In this document: positions 13,522 through 14,393 of the stretch, piece after piece
Numbering within the stretch: position 1 is the first letter of the stretch
Layout: every line of letters starts with the position of its first letter
NCBI GenBank assembly: GCA_900554525.1
Contig: USHL01000013.1
Span: 1-14,393, forward strand
Direction of reading: 5' to 3'
DNA from: an uncultured Oscillospiraceae bacterium
GTDB lineage: Bacteria; Bacillota; Clostridia; Oscillospirales; Acutalibacteraceae
Length of the DNA: 14,393 nucleotides
The notes under the pieces: model-generated
Told to the model about the DNA's origin: nothing
Databases searched by the model: none
Seen by the model: the letters and a program-made list of their open reading frames with translations, nothing else
Program-made: the position numbers and the translations under genes

Positions 13522-14393
13522 GCTTTCCGCTTGCGGGAAATTCGAGAATCAGAAGTGCGGTTGAGGAGGCCGTAAGAGGCGGCACGCTCCCGCATGCGAT
13601 GATAATCGAGGGTGAAAAGGGCACCGGACGGCATACTCTTGCGCAGTATATTGCGGCTGCGGCGGTCTGTACCGGTGAAGAGACTCCCTGCGGGGAGTGC
13701 CGCGGCTGCCGTCTGCAAAAAGCGGGCACACATCCGGATATTACCGTAACCGCACCGGAGGACGGCAAAAAAAATATCGCGGTCTCACAGATACGGGCCT
13801 TAAGGAATGAGGCTTATGTAAAGCCGCATATGGCCGACTGCCGCGTATTTATCATAGATCGGGCCGATACTATGAACGAGCAATCGCAGAACGCGCTTTT
13901 AAAGGTGCTTGAAGAGCCCCCGGGAGCTGCTGTATTTATCCTGATAGCTGAATCAAAGGCGTCGCTTTTGGAAACGGTGATTTCCCGCTGTGCTGTGCTT
14001 TCGCTCAGCGTGCCGGAATATAAAGAAGCCCTTGAGTATATAAAAAGCAGGTATGATTATTCGGAAAATACGGCAGCTGAGGCTCTCGGAGAAGCTGCAT
14101 GTAATATCGGCGCGGCGCTGGATATACTGGCCGGCAGAGGCTCAGGGAAAACTGCGGAGGCCGCAAAGGAATTTGTGCAGCAGTTTTTGAAGGGCGATGC
14201 GTTTGAAATGCTTAAAATCACCGCCGGCTTTGAAAAGGACCGCGTTTCGGCGGGGATGTTTTTTAAGGAACTTAAGTATTATACTTCTGAGGCTGCCAAA
14301 AAAAGTCGCAGCGCCGTTACGGCGGCGCGGCTGGTCAGCTTTTATTCACAACTTTCGGAATACGAGCGCAGTCTCGATACTAATATAAATCTG
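13518..14393 (+). CDS. holB: DNA polymerase III delta' subunit, cut at right edge
   Basis: 292 codons are open from the ATG at 13518 to the window end, with no stop. The delta' subunit is part of the clamp loader. Evidence: a P-loop-like GEKGTGRHT at 32-40; four zinc-binding cysteines C51, C58, C61 and C64 (PCGECRGC); the Walker-B region FIIDRADTMNEQSQNALLKV at 111-130 followed by LEEPP; and an SRC sensor motif near residue 158 (ISRCAVLSLSVPEY). The P-loop has Arg-His where an ATP-binding loader has Lys-Thr/Ser, so it probably does not hydrolyse ATP, as in other delta' proteins. Family length is about 310-330, so little is missing. The ATGA overlap with trpS and an upstream AAGGTCGG suggest translational coupling. 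Confidence 0.95.
   Translation, partial: MSFPLAGNSRIRSAVEEAVRGGTLPHAMIIEGEKGTGRHTLAQYIAAAAVCTGEETPCGECRGCRLQKAGTHPDITVTAPEDGKKNIAVSQIRALRNEAYVKPHMADCRVFIIDRADTMNEQSQNALLKVLEEPPGAAVFILIAESKASLLETVISRCAVLSLSVPEYKEALEYIKSRYDYSENTAAEALGEAACNIGAALDILAGRGSGKTAEAAKEFVQQFLKGDAFEMLKITAGFEKDRVSAGMFFKELKYYTSEAAKKSRSAVTAARLVSFYSQLSEYERSLDTNINL

Overview
The window looks like a chromosomal stretch from a Gram-positive, low-to-mid GC anaerobe of the Clostridia, probably close to the Ruminococcaceae/Oscillospiraceae. This rests on strong AGGAGG-type ribosome binding sites, sigma-A-like promoters, a YfhO-family envelope protein, a Firmicutes-type HolB gene and small Clostridia-style hypothetical proteins. 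I could not run a search, so the taxon is inference.

Layout: (1) 135-1260, minus strand: three small proteins of unknown function, apparently one operon. (2) 1336-4268, plus strand: a YfcE/MJ0936-type phosphodiesterase, a 541-residue ECF-like sigma factor with a long C-terminal extension, and an endonuclease/exonuclease/phosphatase-family enzyme. (3) 4273-7826: a roughly 3.5-kb island of gene debris between two convergent host genes. It holds C-terminal fragments of two large serine recombinases on opposite strands, with a piece of an AbiJ-type defence gene sandwiched between them. It also holds a tiny gene with a stop at codon 3, an intact HEPN-like protein, and a type I restriction locus reduced to its XRE regulator and half of hsdM. 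A 36-bp imperfect inverted repeat (29/36 matches) brackets it. (4) 7823-11276, minus strand: a two-gene envelope operon, a 14-TM-class YfhO protein followed by a lipoprotein-like YkuE/YaeI phosphoesterase. (5) 11359-14393, plus strand: yfbR (5'-deoxynucleotidase), a membrane protein with a RanBP2-type zinc finger, trpS, and holB, which runs off the right edge.

How the parts work together: regions 1, 2, 4 and 5 look like ordinary resident chromosome. Region 3 is accessory DNA in which successive insertions, deletions and probably an inversion have broken the recombinases and most of the defence genes. What survives there is a promoter with a nearby candidate operator, a regulator translationally coupled to a beheaded methylase, and a downstream HEPN-like gene that now seems to depend on that promoter.

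The strongest observations are the inverted repeat bracketing the island, which reads like one bidirectional terminator split in two by the insertion; the perfectly symmetric back-to-front promoter pair between the YfhO gene and yfbR; the recombinase/AbiJ/recombinase chimera; and the HEPN-like gene inside the ruined restriction operon. I found no CRISPR array, tRNA or rRNA.
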